A DNA stretch of 36,780 nt from Lagierella sp. Its GTDB lineage: Bacteria; Bacillota; Clostridia; Tissierellales; Peptoniphilaceae. Under the pieces are notes generated by a model. The model searched no databases and was not told the DNA's origin. It saw only the letters and a program-made list of their open reading frames with translations. Numbering within the stretch: position 1 is the stretch's first letter; each line of letters starts with the position of its first letter. Position numbers and translations under genes: made by a program. Below, one piece after another: positions 8,510 to 17,531 of this stretch. Location: positions 1 to 36,780 of the forward strand of contig NZ_JASBYU010000016.1 in assembly GCF_029983815.1 (NCBI RefSeq). The letters run 5' to 3'.

Positions 8510-9532
8510 TTATTCTAGTACTTTTGCAACATTTTTAAGCATTTTTATTATTGGAAGATTGTAAGGGCATCTCTTTTCACAAATTCCACATTCGATGCAG
8601 TCAGAAGCTTTTTTATAAAAGCTATTGTATCTTGACAATGCCCAGTCTTTTAAATCATATCTTGTGTAGTAGCCTTCCATAAGAAAGTTTGAAGGTATGT
8701 CGATTCCTACGGTACATGGTGCGCAGTATCCGCATCTTCTACAGAAGTACCTTCCCAACCCTTTTGTAAAACTATCTAAATCTAACACTTCTTCTGGTGT
8801 TAATGGTGCTAGTTTTTCTCCAACTTTGCAGTTTTCGATTATTTCTTCTTCACTGTCCATTCCTGGAATGGCTATGGTTACATTGGGATTATTTAATACA
8901 AACTTTAAACACTCTTTTCCCTTTGGTATGGCTCCTCCTGCCAAGGGTTTCATAACTAACACTCCGATGTTTTTTTCATTGGCCCTTTCAAATAGTTTTT
9001 CTCCTTGGGTTTCCACAAAGTTATAGGGAAATTGTATAGTTGAAAACTCATCTGTCTCCATAAGTTCACTTAAGATGTCGGCGTTGTGACTGGTTACGCC
9101 AATCTCCTTAACGATTCCCTTTTTTTGCATCTCCTTAATAGCTTTTAATGCACCGTTCTCACCCATAATAAGTTCCATGTCTTTTTTCTTGCTTACGTTA
9201 TGAAATTGAAATAAATCTATGTAGTCTACTTTTAAATTGTTTAGACTGGTAGCAAGTTCTCCCAGAACCCCCTCATAGGTTCTGTTCATTGACTTTGTGG
9301 CCAAGAAAAAGTTTTCTCGACCCACTACTTGTAACGCTTCTCCAATAAGCTTTTCGCTGTCATTGTATCCTCTTGCAGTGTCTATAAAGTTGATTCCCTT
9401 TTCTAAGGAAAGCTTTAAAAGTTCTATAGCTTTGTCCCTAGAGACGTTTTGTATGGGAATTCCTCCAAAACCTACTATGGAAACTTCATATCCCGTTTTA
9501 CCTAATATTCTCTTTTCCATTGTTTTTACCAA
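8510..9532 (-). CDS. Aldo/keto reductase with C-terminal 4Fe-4S motifs
   Basis: An NAD(P)-dependent oxidoreductase of the aldo/keto reductase superfamily joined to a ferredoxin-like tail, a common anaerobe fusion of unknown substrate. The TIM-barrel part shows GFGGIPIQ, FIDTARGYNDSE with the catalytic Asp-Tyr pair, KSMNRTYEG, DYIDLFQFHNV and later VMKPLAGGA. The tail has CRRCGYCAPC and CIECGICEKRCP, cysteine sets able to hold 4Fe-4S clusters. Choice of start: AAAGGAG (complement of 9541-9547) sits eight bases before a TTG at 9532, giving MVKTMEKRILGKTG. The upstream TTG at 9550 lies before that site, and the ATG at 9520 is about 20 bases from it. The gene is monocistronic and converges on the RiPP locus, to which it probably does not belong. 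Confidence 0.88.
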   Translation of the reverse strand: MVKTMEKRILGKTGYEVSIVGFGGIPIQNVSRDKAIELLKLSLEKGINFIDTARGYNDSEKLIGEALQVVGRENFFLATKSMNRTYEGVLGELATSLNNLKVDYIDLFQFHNVSKKKDMELIMGENGALKAIKEMQKKGIVKEIGVTSHNADILSELMETDEFSTIQFPYNFVETQGEKLFERANEKNIGVLVMKPLAGGAIPKGKECLKFVLNNPNVTIAIPGMDSEEEIIENCKVGEKLAPLTPEEVLDLDSFTKGLGRYFCRRCGYCAPCTVGIDIPSNFLMEGYYTRYDLKDWALSRYNSFYKKASDCIECGICEKRCPYNLPIIKMLKNVAKVLE

Positions 9533-9555
9533 AGATGGCACTCCTTTCAAATATT

Positions 9556-9599
9556 AGAAGAAAGTTTAAAACTTTGTAAAATTTCAAACTCTTTCTTCT
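9556..9599 (-). other. Hairpin in the leader of the aldo/keto reductase gene
   Basis: AGAAGAAAG (9556-9564) is complementary to CTTTCTTCT (9591-9599), and the pairing extends by three bases with a small bulge. It lies immediately upstream of the reductase ribosome-binding site, so it might modulate translation. No known riboswitch is recognised. Confidence 0.3.
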
Positions 9600-9675
9600 A
9601 TCAATATATCATATTTTCAATCTTTTTTCCCTAAAAATAGCGGATTTAAGTGACTTTTTCCAAAGATTATTAGAT

Positions 9676-9704
9676 TTGTCTAAATCCTACATATTGGGTA
9701 TACT
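9676..9704 (+). promoter_or_regulatory. Promoter of nrdAB
   Basis: TTGTCT (9676-9681), a 17-base spacer and TATACT (9699-9704) match 4/6 and 5/6 of the vegetative consensus and lie 48 bases upstream of nrdA, with no better candidate nearby. Confidence 0.6.
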
Positions 9705-9725
9705 TAAGGTGTAGTTCAAAAAAAC

Positions 9726-9741
9726 ATACAATATATAGTAG
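9726..9741 (+). promoter_or_regulatory. Possible NrdR box
   Basis: ATACAATATATAGTAG resembles the known NrdR operator consensus (roughly ACACWATATWTAGTGT, from memory) and sits between the nrdAB promoter and the start codon. A second box is expected about 31 bases upstream. Only a poor match is present there (around 9698-9713), so this is tentative. Confidence 0.35.
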
Positions 9742-9751
9742 GAGATAGATA

Positions 9752-12268
9752 ATGAAAATAAAGAAGAGAAGTGGAGCAATAGTCGATTTTAATAAAGAAA
9801 AGATAATAATAGCAATGCAAAAAGCTTTTATTTCTGTTTCAAAACCTATTGACCGAGAGAAGCTTGAAGAGATGGCAAATCAAGTTTGTGAAAAGATTGA
9901 GTCAAATTTTTCCAAAAGCCATATTATCACAGTGGAGGAGGTGCAAGACCTAGTTGAAATTGTGTTAATTGAAAACAAATATATTGAGGTTGTAAAATCC
10001 TACATTCTATATAGGGCGGGGCATCATAGGATGAGAAAGACCCTTGAAGATTTTGGGGACTATTTTGGCGAGGAAGTTCTTGAAATCATGAAGGGGGTTC
10101 AGGAGGACTTTAAGGAGGATGTGTACGATTTACAGTTTTTGTTCAATAAATTCTCCTCCTTTTTATCCAAGGACATGACTCCTCAGGAGCATTTGGATGT
10201 GTTGGTTAAGGCTTCTTCTGAACTTACTTCCAAGGAGGCGCCACGCTGGGAATATGTTTCTGCTAGGTTTTTGGCCTATAGTATAGAAAACAAGATAAAA
10301 GAGGAAGAAGAAAAGATAGGAATTGACAATTTCTATGAAAAGATAATGTATTTGACAAAGCAAGGACTATACGGAAAGTATATTTTAGAAAATTATAGTG
10401 AAGATGAAGTAAATAGTCTTGAAGAGTATATGGACAAGGAAAGAAACCATAGATTTAACTTTTCTGGCCTTGACCTTGTAAAGTCTAGATACCTAATCAG
10501 GTCTGGTGAAGGGGTAATTCTAGAGAGAATTCAAGAGATGTTTATGGGCATAGCGATGCACCTTGCCATGAAGGAAAAAAAGAAGGTTCATTATGCTAAG
10601 AAGTTTTATGATATCTTGTCAAAACTACAAGTTACCATGGCAACACCCACCATGTCCAATGCAAGAAAGCCATACCATCAACTTTCCAGTTGCTTTATAG
10701 ATACTGTGGAGGACTCTTTAGATGGGATTTACCGTTCCATAACTAACTTCTCCCAAGTTTCAAAGCATGGTGGAGGAATGGGACTTTACTTTGGCAAGGT
10801 GAGGGCTATAGGCTCTGACATAAGAGGTTTTAAAGGGGTTGCCGGTGGAGTTTTAAGATGGATTAAACTTGCAAATGACACCGCTGTAGCCGTTGACCAA
10901 TTGGGCGTTAGACAGGGGGCTTGTGCTGTATACCTGGATATATGGCATAGGGATGTTCCAGAGTTTTTACAATTAAAAACCAACAATGGAGATGACAGAA
11001 TGAAAGCTCATGATGTGTTCCCTGCAGTTTGTTATCCAAATTACTTCTGGGAATTGGCTCGAGATGACATCAATGCCAACTGGTATATGTTCTGTCCCCA
11101 CGAGGTAAAGACTGTAAAGGGCTATAGCTTGGAGGACTTCTATGGGGATGAATGGGTAAAAAGATACCACGACTGCATAAAGGATCCTCGTCTTGAAAAA
11201 CGTGTTATGTCTGTTAAGGATATGGTAAGATTAATATTGAAGTCAGTAATTGAAACAGGAACTCCATTTGTATTTAATAGGGATGCTGTAAATAAGTACA
11301 ATCCAAATGGTCACAAGGGAATGATTTACTCTTCAAATCTTTGTACTGAAATCTGCCAAAACACCTCTGCCATAGAGGCTGTGTCAACGGAAGTAATTGA
11401 AGTTGATGGGGAAGAAATCGTAGTGGAGAAGACCAAACCTGGAGACTTTGTGGTTTGTAACCTGGCCTCTTTAGTTCTAGGAAATATTGAACTTGATAGG
11501 GAGCTGGAAGATGTTGTCACAACGGTTGTTAGAGCCTTAGACAATGTTATTGACTTAAACTACTACCCTGTTGAATATGCTAAAATCACCAATAAAAAGT
11601 ACCGCTCCATCGGCCTTGGTACTAGTGGATACCACCATGCCATGGTAAAAAGCGGTGTGATGTTCTCCAGTGAGGAACATATCAAGTGGGCGGATAAGCT
11701 CCATGAAGACATTAATTACTACGCCGTTAAGGCAAGCTGTATGATTAGTGAAGAAAAGGGGTCTTATCCATACTTTGAAGGATCCGACTGGGAAAATGGA
11801 GATTATTTTGAAAAAAGAGGTTACAATTCTGACAGATGGAATAAATTAAGAGGGGATATTTCTACAAAGGGTATGAGAAATGGTTACTTGATGGCGGTGG
11901 CCCCAACGGGATCTACTTCAATTATCGCGGGGACTACTGCATCTGTGGATCCTGTCATGATGAGGTACTTCCTTGAAGAAAAGAAGGGACAAATCCTTCC
12001 AAGGGTTGCCCCGGAGCTAAGTCCAAGCAACTTTTGGTTCTATGAAAACGCCCATGAAATTGATGGAAATTGGGTGGTTAGGGCTGCAGGTGCAAGACAA
12101 AGGCATATTGACCAAGCCCAGTCTGTAAATATATATATAACATCTGAATATAAGATGTCTACATTACTTGGACTCTATATACAGGCCTGTGAAGAGGAAG
12201 TTAAGACCATTTACTATGTTAGAAACAAATCCCTTGAAGTTGACGAATGTGATTCATGTTCAGCATAG
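9752..12268 (+). CDS. nrdA: Ribonucleoside-diphosphate reductase, alpha subunit (class Ia type)
   Basis: The large subunit reduces ribonucleoside diphosphates to deoxyribonucleotides with the beta subunit encoded next door. The 838 residues begin with an ATP-cone (about 1-95, starting KKRSGAIVDFNKEKI), which gives allosteric control by dATP. Catalytic features include the SSCFIDT cysteine, the SNLCTEI thiyl-radical cysteine, the CNLASL cysteine, and a C-terminal CDSCSA redox pair that re-reduces the active site. The complete ATP-cone and the absence of nrdI or nrdH nearby favour class Ia over Ib. The start is preceded by AGGAG at 9739-9743. It is co-transcribed with nrdB, 9 bases downstream. 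Class Ia activity needs oxygen, which is notable if the host is an anaerobe and suggests aerotolerance or brief air exposure. Confidence 0.93.
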   Translation: MKIKKRSGAIVDFNKEKIIIAMQKAFISVSKPIDREKLEEMANQVCEKIESNFSKSHIITVEEVQDLVEIVLIENKYIEVVKSYILYRAGHHRMRKTLEDFGDYFGEEVLEIMKGVQEDFKEDVYDLQFLFNKFSSFLSKDMTPQEHLDVLVKASSELTSKEAPRWEYVSARFLAYSIENKIKEEEEKIGIDNFYEKIMYLTKQGLYGKYILENYSEDEVNSLEEYMDKERNHRFNFSGLDLVKSRYLIRSGEGVILERIQEMFMGIAMHLAMKEKKKVHYAKKFYDILSKLQVTMATPTMSNARKPYHQLSSCFIDTVEDSLDGIYRSITNFSQVSKHGGGMGLYFGKVRAIGSDIRGFKGVAGGVLRWIKLANDTAVAVDQLGVRQGACAVYLDIWHRDVPEFLQLKTNNGDDRMKAHDVFPAVCYPNYFWELARDDINANWYMFCPHEVKTVKGYSLEDFYGDEWVKRYHDCIKDPRLEKRVMSVKDMVRLILKSVIETGTPFVFNRDAVNKYNPNGHKGMIYSSNLCTEICQNTSAIEAVSTEVIEVDGEEIVVEKTKPGDFVVCNLASLVLGNIELDRELEDVVTTVVRALDNVIDLNYYPVEYAKITNKKYRSIGLGTSGYHHAMVKSGVMFSSEEHIKWADKLHEDINYYAVKASCMISEEKGSYPYFEGSDWENGDYFEKRGYNSDRWNKLRGDISTKGMRNGYLMAVAPTGSTSIIAGTTASVDPVMMRYFLEEKKGQILPRVAPELSPSNFWFYENAHEIDGNWVVRAAGARQRHIDQAQSVNIYITSEYKMSTLLGLYIQACEEEVKTIYYVRNKSLEVDECDSCSA

Positions 12269-12277
12269 GAGGCTTAG

Positions 12278-13321
12278 ATGAGTGAATTAAAGAGAAAGGC
12301 TTTGTTCAATGAACATGGCGATATTGAACTTTCAAAGCGAAGAATGATTAACGGAAACACGACAAACCTTAATGACTTTAACAATATCAAATATCCATGG
12401 GTTAGTGATTGGTACCGTTTGGCAATGAACAACTTCTGGATTCCAGAGGAAATTAATCTAAATCAGGATGTTAAGGACTATAGGGTTTTAAAGGAAGAAG
12501 AAAAGAGAGCCTATGACAAGATACTTTCATTTTTGGTATTTTTAGACTCTTTACAGACAGCAAATCTTCCAAACCTGTCCGAGTTTATAACTGCCAACGA
12601 GGTAAATCTATGTCTAAACATTCAGACTTATCAAGAGGCAGTCCACTCCCAGTCCTACTCCTATATTTTGGATACTGTATGTTCTCCAGAACAAAGGGAC
12701 GAAATACTATATCAGTGGAAGGACGACCCAAGACTTCTTGAAAGAAATAAGTTTATTGGAGACCAGTACAACGACTTCTATGAAAATAGAACTGTGTTCA
12801 ACCTGGTTAAGACCTGTTTTGCAAATTTCATTCTTGAGGGAATCTACTTCTACTCTGGATTTATGTTCTTCTATTCCCTTGGAAGGATTGGAAAGATGCC
12901 AGGAACTGTACAGGAAATTAGATATATCAACCGAGATGAAAACTCCCATCTATGGCTATTTAGAAATATTATTCAAGAGCTTAGAAAGGAAGAGCCAGAA
13001 GTCTTCACAGAGGAAAATCTGTCCTTCTTTAAGGATATGATTAAAAGGGGAGTTGAAGAGGAGATAAACTGGGCGAAGTATGCCATTGGAGACTCCATCC
13101 AAGGACTTACCATGGACATGATTACAGATTATCTAAAATATCTTGGCAACCTTAGGTGTAAGGCGGTTGGTCTTGGAAAGATCTACGATGGTCATGACAA
13201 GGAGCCAGAGTCTATGACTTGGGTAAGTGAGTACTCCGACCCTAACTTTGTAAAGACTGACTTCTTTGAAGGAAAGGTTTCAGCCTACTCCAAGTCCTCA
13301 GTAATCGAAGACGATCTATAA
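12278..13321 (+). CDS. nrdB: Ribonucleoside-diphosphate reductase, beta subunit
   Basis: The 347-residue small subunit holds the diiron (or dimetal) centre and the tyrosyl radical that starts catalysis in NrdA. Ferritin-like helices carry the expected carboxylate and histidine ligands: FLDSLQ, QEAVHSQSYSYI with the Glu-His pair and nearby tyrosines, the FILEGIYFYSGF helix, and NRDENSHLWLF with the second Glu-His set. The ribosome-binding site AGGAGG directly follows the nrdA stop, so the two are translated from one message. A strong intrinsic terminator at 13330 ends the operon. Its length is normal for the family and no defect is seen. Confidence 0.94.
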   Translation: MSELKRKALFNEHGDIELSKRRMINGNTTNLNDFNNIKYPWVSDWYRLAMNNFWIPEEINLNQDVKDYRVLKEEEKRAYDKILSFLVFLDSLQTANLPNLSEFITANEVNLCLNIQTYQEAVHSQSYSYILDTVCSPEQRDEILYQWKDDPRLLERNKFIGDQYNDFYENRTVFNLVKTCFANFILEGIYFYSGFMFFYSLGRIGKMPGTVQEIRYINRDENSHLWLFRNIIQELRKEEPEVFTEENLSFFKDMIKRGVEEEINWAKYAIGDSIQGLTMDMITDYLKYLGNLRCKAVGLGKIYDGHDKEPESMTWVSEYSDPNFVKTDFFEGKVSAYSKSSVIEDDL

Positions 13322-13329
13322 ATGATAAG

Positions 13330-13362
13330 ATCTGTTGTGGCTTTGCTGCAACAGATTTTTAT
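13330..13362 (+). terminator. Terminator of nrdAB
   Basis: ATCTGTTG (13330-13337) pairs with CAACAGAT (13349-13356) and is followed by five T residues. Confidence 0.88.
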
Positions 13363-13440
13363 ATTTTAGTCCTCAGTTTAATATGTATTTAACATAGTTA
13401 TGCTAAAGTTGTTTTGACAAATATCTTGGGGGGTGTAGCT

Positions 13441-13656
13441 ATGTTAGAAAAACTAAAACTCTCAAAGAGGTCTTCTAAAGTTCTATTTATTTACCTTGGA
13501 ATAGGTTTAGTATTTAGAGTTATAGAGCTATTAAGGGGAAAAAGCCTTGAAGAATTCGACATTACTGGGATGATAATAAGAGTAGTGGTGTTGCTTTTAA
13601 CCTTATACTTCTTGGACTATATTTTTGATATGAAGAACAAAGAGAAACAACGATAA
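13441..13656 (+). CDS. Small two-segment membrane protein
   Basis: A 71-residue protein of unknown function. The N-terminus MLEKLKLSKRSSK is basic; two hydrophobic segments follow (about 12-31 and 44-63) and the end is charged (DMKNKEKQR). The ATG at 13441 is preceded by a G-rich GGGGGTG site at 13430-13435. An upstream in-frame TTG at 13414 is unlikely because it precedes that site. The gene stands alone between two terminators. Confidence 0.65.
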   Translation: MLEKLKLSKRSSKVLFIYLGIGLVFRVIELLRGKSLEEFDITGMIIRVVVLLLTLYFLDYIFDMKNKEKQR

Positions 13657-13663
13657 GAGACAT

Positions 13664-13696
13664 AAAACAGTCGGTTTATAGCCGGCTGTTTTAATA
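13664..13696 (+). terminator. Intrinsic terminator
   Basis: AAAACAGTCGG (13664-13674) pairs with CCGGCTGTTTT (13682-13692) with one G-U pair and a 7-base loop, just after the small membrane protein gene. Confidence 0.85.
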
Positions 13697-13767
13697 TGAG
13701 GCAAAGACTTACAAAAATCGTGATTATTAAGATTGGAACATTAAATAATTAAATTAAAACAGCTATA

Positions 13768-13821
13768 ACCTCAACATGAGTTTTTAATGATATAATACAA
13801 TATAAGTAATTATGTTGAGGT
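13768..13821 (+). promoter_or_regulatory. Promoter flanked by a 10-bp inverted repeat
   Basis: A perfect TATAAT lies at 13791-13796. It is flanked by exact inverted copies ACCTCAACAT (13768-13777, over the -35 position) and ATGTTGAGGT (13812-13821, over the start of the transcript and the ribosome-binding site of the next gene). The arm centres are 44 bases apart, about four helical turns. This fits paired half-operators bound by one regulator. If transcription began further upstream, it would instead form a hairpin hiding the ribosome-binding site. Confidence 0.55.
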
Positions 13822-13826
13822 GAATT

Positions 13827-14849
13827 ATGAATAGTTTTTTAAAAAGGAGGAATATCGATTTTTCGACAAAGACCTACTTTGTAACAGCCATGGGTGCCAT
13901 GGCCTATGGCTTATTTGCATCATTATTAGTTGGGACCATACTAAATACCATTGGTCTGGAATTTAACATTCCCTTTCTAAGTGAAACCCTATGGCCCATT
14001 GCACAAGAGGCTACAGGACCTGCCATAGCTGTGGCCATAGCCTATGCTTTAAAGGCCCCAAACCTAGTTATGTTTGCCTCCACTTTGGTTGGAGTTGCAG
14101 GTTACAAGCTTGGTGGACCAGTAGGTGTCTACATATCTACGGTCATTGCTGTGGAACTGGGTAAAGTGGTTTCAGGAGAAACCAAGATAGACATCATTGT
14201 GACTCCTGTTGTAACGGTGCTTTGTGGAATTTTTGTTGCAAATTTTATCGGCCCTTCAATTGACTATGCAATGGTTAAAATAGGAGAGTTTATTATGTTT
14301 GCTACCACCACGAGACCCTTTATCATGGGAATGATAGTATCTGCAATTGTTGGAATTGTGTTAACCTTGCCAATTTCCTCAGCAGCCCTTTGTATGATGC
14401 TTTCCCTAAGTGGACTTGCAGGAGGGGCTGCAACGGTAGGCTGTTGTTGTCATATGATTGGATTTGCGGTAATCTCTCTAAAGGAAAACGGATTGGAAGG
14501 TTTCTTTGCACAAGGTGTAGGGACCTCCATGTTACAAATGCCCAATATCGTGAAAAATCCTAAAATACTGTTTCCATCGGTGGTTTCATCCATAATACTT
14601 GGACCAATTGCAACTGTGTTTTTCAAAATGGAGAACACACCTCTAGGTTCCGGGATGGGGACGAGTGGACTTGTTGGTCAGATTGGAACCTTTAACGCAA
14701 TGGCAACAAAATATTCCAATTCCTACATTTTTACGGCAATCCTACTTTTACACATTGTACTTCCAGCGGTTTTAAGTTATATTACTTATATGGTTTTGAA
14801 AAAGAAAGGGCTTATAAAAGACGGAGATTTAAAACTTTTTATCGACTAA
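13827..14849 (+). CDS. PTS EIIC-like permease (PTS_EIIC_2 / PfoR type)
   Basis: A 340-residue polytopic membrane protein, about nine or ten segments, matching the PTS_EIIC_2 family: VTAMGAMAYGLFASLLVGTI near the start, GPAIAVAIAYAL, the GYKLGGPVGVYI loop, LTLPISSAAL, and the typical GMGTSGLVGQIGT near the C-terminus. The family is annotated as sugar PTS transporter IIC or PfoR-like regulator. No EIIA, EIIB or sugar-enzyme gene is adjacent, so the substrate is unknown and it may act without phosphotransfer. A three-cysteine run in VGCCCHMIG is unusual. The ribosome-binding site GAGGTGA overlaps one arm of an inverted repeat that flanks its promoter, suggesting dedicated regulation. Confidence 0.8.
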   Translation: MNSFLKRRNIDFSTKTYFVTAMGAMAYGLFASLLVGTILNTIGLEFNIPFLSETLWPIAQEATGPAIAVAIAYALKAPNLVMFASTLVGVAGYKLGGPVGVYISTVIAVELGKVVSGETKIDIIVTPVVTVLCGIFVANFIGPSIDYAMVKIGEFIMFATTTRPFIMGMIVSAIVGIVLTLPISSAALCMMLSLSGLAGGAATVGCCCHMIGFAVISLKENGLEGFFAQGVGTSMLQMPNIVKNPKILFPSVVSSIILGPIATVFFKMENTPLGSGMGTSGLVGQIGTFNAMATKYSNSYIFTAILLLHIVLPAVLSYITYMVLKKKGLIKDGDLKLFID

Positions 14850-14909
14850 ATAAAGACTTATGATTTTATAAAAGAAGATTGATAGGGTTAGAAAATAGGT
14901 GATTTTTAA

Positions 14910-16523
14910 ATGGACTCACAAAGAGAAGAGAAAAACATTAGTATTAAACAGCTAAATATTTCTAAGGACTTTATAGACATGTCTTCAAAAAAATACTGGG
15001 AAAACTACCATGAGCTTTACATGGAGATGTCCTTGGTGTTGAGAAAAAACATAGAAAAGACCTTGGAAAAATTTATAATTTTATACTTTCCTTCAATCCC
15101 AAAGGATGTACTACTATACCTAGTTGAAAACTTCAACATTTTTAAAGAGGGTAATGGAAAACAGGAGATAGCTTCTCTGCCAGATTTAAAGGTATATGAC
15201 ATTGAAGGTCTATCCAATAGAGAAAAGTTGGACTTTTACAGACTTCGTTCAGAAATTTACTTTTTACTTAAGAAGGGTTCGTTAAACTTTGAAGATTATG
15301 AGGCGAAACTTTCCCAAGCATCAAAGCTAAACCACAAGGACTGGGACCTTCTTGGGTTTAAGGGTTCCTTCTTGGCACTTAAAGCCCTATGTAAAGAAGA
15401 GGAATTGTCTTATTTGGAAGATTTTATCCAGCGATGGAACTTTCCAAATGACAAATTTTATAAAAAATTCCTACAACTTCTCGAAAGGACAGAGGTATCT
15501 GATGAGATCTTTGAAGATATAAGCAGAGAACATCTACCTAAGTACTTCTCCAATTTTCTCAAAGGCTATCTATATTATAAGAGTAAGGACTTTGATAGGG
15601 CCTATGACATATGGCTTGGAAGCAACGAAAAAAATCCTTTAGTTTCTGTAGAAAAGAGATATATTTCAAGAATTTATGAATATCTTTCCGACAATTTAAT
15701 AGACTATTTGAGACAAGAAGGAGTTTTAAAAGGCTATGTTAGTATTCCTGTTACATTAAAGGACATTATAAGAAGAAGGGACTTTTCATATGATTTAAAA
15801 AACTGGAAGGAAGCCCTAAGATTCGATTTGATATTGCAAAATCCTCAGTTGAAACAAGATGCCCTCGACTACCTTAGGAAAAACTACAGGTTGCTGCCAA
15901 AGGAAGTTGTTTCCTACATTGTATCAAAAGTGCCTATTATTCCCTATGAAAATGTATCCGCACAGGAATATGAAGAAATAGTAAACCTGCCGAGACTTAA
16001 CTTTCAAAACCCCAATATTTCAAAGGATGTTGCAGAAGAGTTCTATCTCAAACGCTATAACTACTATAAAAATTGTTGCAATAGAAAGTATACTGACGAC
16101 TACTACAGCCTAAAAGAATACGGATTTGACTACTCTACAGAGGTTATTCGAGTGGGAGAACTATTGGGAGAAGAGATATTAAAAAACAAGCCCTTCGACT
16201 TTACAAAGGCTATAAAAAAGATCGAAGAGCTGGATATGTTCCAAGACAATCTAACAATCGATTTTTATAAAAGATATATTGATGCCTATAACAATGGAGA
16301 GATGACACTGAAAACTTTAAGGGAAATGGAGAACATAGACTTTCAAGACCTGGTTATGGGGAAAGAACTATACAATTTTATTATGGCAAATAGCTATAGG
16401 ATTGCAGGAGAAAAAGAAAAATTTAACCTCTACCTCAAAAAACTTCCAGAGGATTTAAAAGGAAAATTTAAAGTGAAATTACCCTTAAAAAAGGGATTTT
16501 TCAAAAGGTTATTTAAAAAATGA
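14910..16523 (+). CDS. Large cytoplasmic hypothetical protein, alpha-helical
   Basis: I do not recognise this 537-residue protein. It is soluble, strongly helical, and rich in Lys, Glu, Tyr and Phe. The middle (about 195-260, including YLYYKSKDFDRAYDIWLGSNEKNPL) looks like tetratricopeptide-type helical pairs, so it may be a scaffold or interaction protein. The C-terminus ends in a very basic segment (LKKGFFKRLFKK) that could touch membrane lipid or nucleic acid. There is no signal peptide. The start is preceded by AGGTGA at 14897-14902. It follows the EIIC-like gene by 60 bases and may be co-transcribed with it. Confidence 0.65.
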   Translation: MDSQREEKNISIKQLNISKDFIDMSSKKYWENYHELYMEMSLVLRKNIEKTLEKFIILYFPSIPKDVLLYLVENFNIFKEGNGKQEIASLPDLKVYDIEGLSNREKLDFYRLRSEIYFLLKKGSLNFEDYEAKLSQASKLNHKDWDLLGFKGSFLALKALCKEEELSYLEDFIQRWNFPNDKFYKKFLQLLERTEVSDEIFEDISREHLPKYFSNFLKGYLYYKSKDFDRAYDIWLGSNEKNPLVSVEKRYISRIYEYLSDNLIDYLRQEGVLKGYVSIPVTLKDIIRRRDFSYDLKNWKEALRFDLILQNPQLKQDALDYLRKNYRLLPKEVVSYIVSKVPIIPYENVSAQEYEEIVNLPRLNFQNPNISKDVAEEFYLKRYNYYKNCCNRKYTDDYYSLKEYGFDYSTEVIRVGELLGEEILKNKPFDFTKAIKKIEELDMFQDNLTIDFYKRYIDAYNNGEMTLKTLREMENIDFQDLVMGKELYNFIMANSYRIAGEKEKFNLYLKKLPEDLKGKFKVKLPLKKGFFKRLFKK

Positions 16524-16537
16524 TAAAAGTAATTAAA

Positions 16538-16580
16538 AGCTCCCTTGTGAAGTACTATCTTCTAGGAAAAAGGGAGCTAT
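16538..16580. terminator. Bidirectional terminator overlapping a gene end
   Basis: AGCTCCCTT (16538-16546) pairs with AAGGGAGCT (16570-16578). The right arm lies inside the last codons of the minus-strand regulator, whose stop is at 16555-16557. It separates two converging genes. Confidence 0.75.
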
Positions 16581-17412
16581 TTACATTTACACTTTCAAAT
16601 CTCTTATCATCATAAAAGCACTCGTCGGTGCACATGCTTGAAGAGATGACACAGTGTTCTCGAATCTTAAATAGTTCAACCAGATCAAAGGCATAGTCAT
16701 TTTCTACACAGATTTCTAAGCCTTCATTACAAAGCTTTATAGACTTTTCAAAGTTTCCCAAGTTCATATAGACCTTTGAAAGGGATATAAGACTTGCCAA
16801 ATAATAATAATCCTTTATCGTCGAGTCGATTATATTTAGTAATATGGGAATAGCTCTGTCAAACTGCCTTTTTCTGCAGAGTAAAAGACAGGCAAAGTAA
16901 ATTTTTTCCCTTGTAAAATAATTGCTAGATACCTTTTCAGGGTCGTAAAAACTAAAATTATAGAGGCGGTTAAAGGCTTTCTTAAATTCAGAGTAGTTGA
17001 AAATTTCATGTTTTAAAAACTTCAAGTAAAAGGAAAATAGTCTTATATACCTTTCGTTGTACTTGATGATTGGAAAAAGGGAAGGGTCTTTTAATTGAAC
17101 TAACTTTTTGGTCTTTTCCTTTAACTTCTTTAAACAACTTTCAGAGTGATATCGTTTATCCATATATATGTAGCGACTAATTTTTTTAACTTCGGTGTTG
17201 TTAAAGTAGTTGTTCTTTTGACAAAGTCTGACACAGTCTTGACCACAGGAAAAGGATAGTTTAGTTAAAGTTTCTAAAGTGGGATTAAAGTTTTGACCAT
17301 TGACAAGGCTATTGATGGTGTTTTTTGAAAGAGAGGAGTTTTCTGCAACCTCATCATAGGAGATTTTTCTTAAAGCGATTTCCTTGAGTTTGTTTTGACT
17401 TAATTTTTTCAT
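16555..17412 (-). CDS. HTH regulator with TPR-like C-terminus, paralogue A
   Basis: A 285-residue regulator. Residues about 18-45 form a helix-turn-helix (SYDEVAENSSLSKNTINSLVNG), followed by a conserved SFSCGQDCVRLC cysteine cluster. The rest is helical repeat sequence (FDRAIPILLNIID, FEKSIKLCNEGLEIC) of tetratricopeptide type. This domain order matches RRNPP-like regulators, which bind exported and re-imported peptides; that placement is inference. A close paralogue lies at 27176-28012. The start has AAGGGGA upstream. It is divergent from an ABC exporter, and the shared intergenic region carries a -35 element found also beside the paralogue. It therefore probably controls the exporter gene and itself. 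Confidence 0.75.
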   Translation of the reverse strand: MKKLSQNKLKEIALRKISYDEVAENSSLSKNTINSLVNGQNFNPTLETLTKLSFSCGQDCVRLCQKNNYFNNTEVKKISRYIYMDKRYHSESCLKKLKEKTKKLVQLKDPSLFPIIKYNERYIRLFSFYLKFLKHEIFNYSEFKKAFNRLYNFSFYDPEKVSSNYFTREKIYFACLLLCRKRQFDRAIPILLNIIDSTIKDYYYLASLISLSKVYMNLGNFEKSIKLCNEGLEICVENDYAFDLVELFKIREHCVISSSMCTDECFYDDKRFESVNVNSSLFPRR

Positions 17413-17531
17413 ATTGTTGTCCCCTTTTCTATGCTTGTATCATTATAATAACATAAAAATAGGGATTTAGGTCATATAATTGGAATAAAGTAGAAAATCT
17501 CGTGGAATTTTAAGAGTTTATATCATTGTAA

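Noticed and set aside
12707..13040. Overlapping reading frames inside nrdB
   Set aside because: They are out-of-frame shadows of a well-conserved gene.
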